From Bradyrhizobium diazoefficiens (lineage in GTDB: Bacteria; Pseudomonadota; Alphaproteobacteria; Rhizobiales; Xanthobacteraceae): a stretch of 64,000 bases of DNA. Every line of letters starts with the position of its first letter. Position 1 is the stretch's first letter. The DNA lies in contig NZ_CP067041.1 in the NCBI RefSeq assembly GCF_016599855.1, positions 3,596,001 through 3,660,000 on the forward strand, in the 5' to 3' direction. A model generated the notes under the pieces. The model made no database searches. It was not told the origin of the DNA and worked only from the letters and a program-made list of their open reading frames with translations. Positions 63,599 to 64,000 of the stretch are shown one piece after another. Position numbers and translations under genes: made by a program.

Positions 63599-64000
63599 AT
63601 GCCGGGTCGTCGCAACAGCCTTGCTGCCCTTGCCATGCTTGCTGCCGCAGTGCTCGCCACGACACCGGCCTCGGCGCAAAAGAAATACGATCCCGGCGCC
63701 AGCGACACCGACATCAAGATCGGCAACATCATGCCCTATAGCGGACCGGCGTCGTCCTATGGCGTGATCGGCAAGACCGAGGCCGCGTTCTTCAAGATGA
63801 TCAACGATCAGGGTGGTATCAACGGCCGCAAGATCAACTTCATCAGCTATGACGATGCCTATTCGCCGCCGAAGGCGATCGAGCAGGCGCGCAAGCTGGT
63901 CGAGAGCGACGAGGTGTTGTTGATCTTCCAGGCGCTCGGCACGCCCTCGAACTCCGCGATCATGAAATACATGAACGCGAAGAGAGTGCCGCAGCTGTTC
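63599..64000 (+). CDS. Branched-chain amino-acid-type ABC transporter substrate-binding protein (3' end cut by window)
   Basis: At least 134 residues are visible: a signal peptide at 1-24 (MPGRRNSLAALAMLAAAVLA...ASAQ) and the start of a type I periplasmic binding fold (DIKIGNIMPYSGPASSYGVI, then INDQGGINGRKINFISYDDA and KLVESDEVLLIFQALGTPSN). This is the LivJ/LivK-like family (PF13458-type) used for branched-chain amino acids, amides, urea or aromatic acids. AGGGGAG at 63586-63592 precedes the ATG. The frame is still open at the end of the window. Confidence 0.9.
   Translation, partial: MPGRRNSLAALAMLAAAVLATTPASAQKKYDPGASDTDIKIGNIMPYSGPASSYGVIGKTEAAFFKMINDQGGINGRKINFISYDDAYSPPKAIEQARKLVESDEVLLIFQALGTPSNSAIMKYMNAKRVPQLF

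Overview
The window is high-GC alphaproteobacterial chromosome, most likely from Bradyrhizobium or a close relative. The lineage call rests on NDUFA12, DUF2155, DUF1236, BA14K and GapR-type (DUF2312) proteins, on promoters matching the alphaproteobacterial stress sigma factor EcfG, on a CtrA-type site, and on the gene order rne - amiC - PBP1A - prfB. There are no rRNA genes, recognisable tRNAs, insertion sequences or CRISPR arrays. Both ends cut genes: an FAD monooxygenase on the left and an ABC-transporter binding protein on the right.

Positions 1-9650 hold a loose set of housekeeping and envelope genes: an SH3 protein behind an EcfG-type promoter, small secreted proteins, a CxxCH protein, an SMR efflux gene coupled to a frameshifted TetR gene, pdxY, an M15-like peptidase, PhnA and PhzF proteins, and a broken Ada-type HTH gene. 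Positions 9650-18100 are accessory. They carry mazEF, an AbiEii-type nucleotidyltransferase with an unknown partner, a LysR/cupin/aldo-keto reductase cluster, a GapR remnant, a DJ-1/PfpI protein, a ParB-like protein, and a low-GC pair made of a trypsin-like protease and an AbiTii-like protein. One arm of a palindromic repeat writes the last codons of the AbiTii-like gene. Three copies of this palindrome family lie between 9.2 and 15.9 kb.

Positions 18200-34300 contain the B12-dependent ribonucleotide reductase nrdJ, with two NrdR-like boxes 31 bp apart and a leader of about 420 nt. Then come an EamA transporter, a response regulator/hybrid kinase pair, a BA14K protein, NDUFA12, a divergent DJ-1/GlxA-type regulator pair, a class A beta-lactamase divergent from an AmpR-like LysR gene, a frameshifted transporter and a DUF2155 protein. 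Positions 34300-42700 hold aat, a three-gene signalling operon (CHASE3 kinase, response regulator, REC-HisKA_2 kinase) behind an EcfG-type promoter, aroQ-accB-accC, a DUF1236 protein behind another EcfG-type promoter, and a DsbA-like protein.

Positions 42700-52700 contain a BepA-like protease, an aminotransferase, bioY, dctA, and an amidase/MFS/amino-acid-dehydrogenase operon opposite an XRE-cupin regulator. Positions 52700-64000 form the conserved envelope and translation block: rne with a large His/Asp-rich insertion, amiC behind a full CtrA-type site, PBP1A, prfB with the classical +1 programmed frameshift, a beta-hydroxyacid dehydrogenase, an orphan membrane protein and the truncated binding protein.

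The best candidate for an undescribed system is the AbiTii-like/protease pair at 15.9-18.1 kb. Two frameshifts and one in-frame stop (TetR, the BASS-like transporter, the Ada-type HTH gene) could be true decay or sequencing errors.
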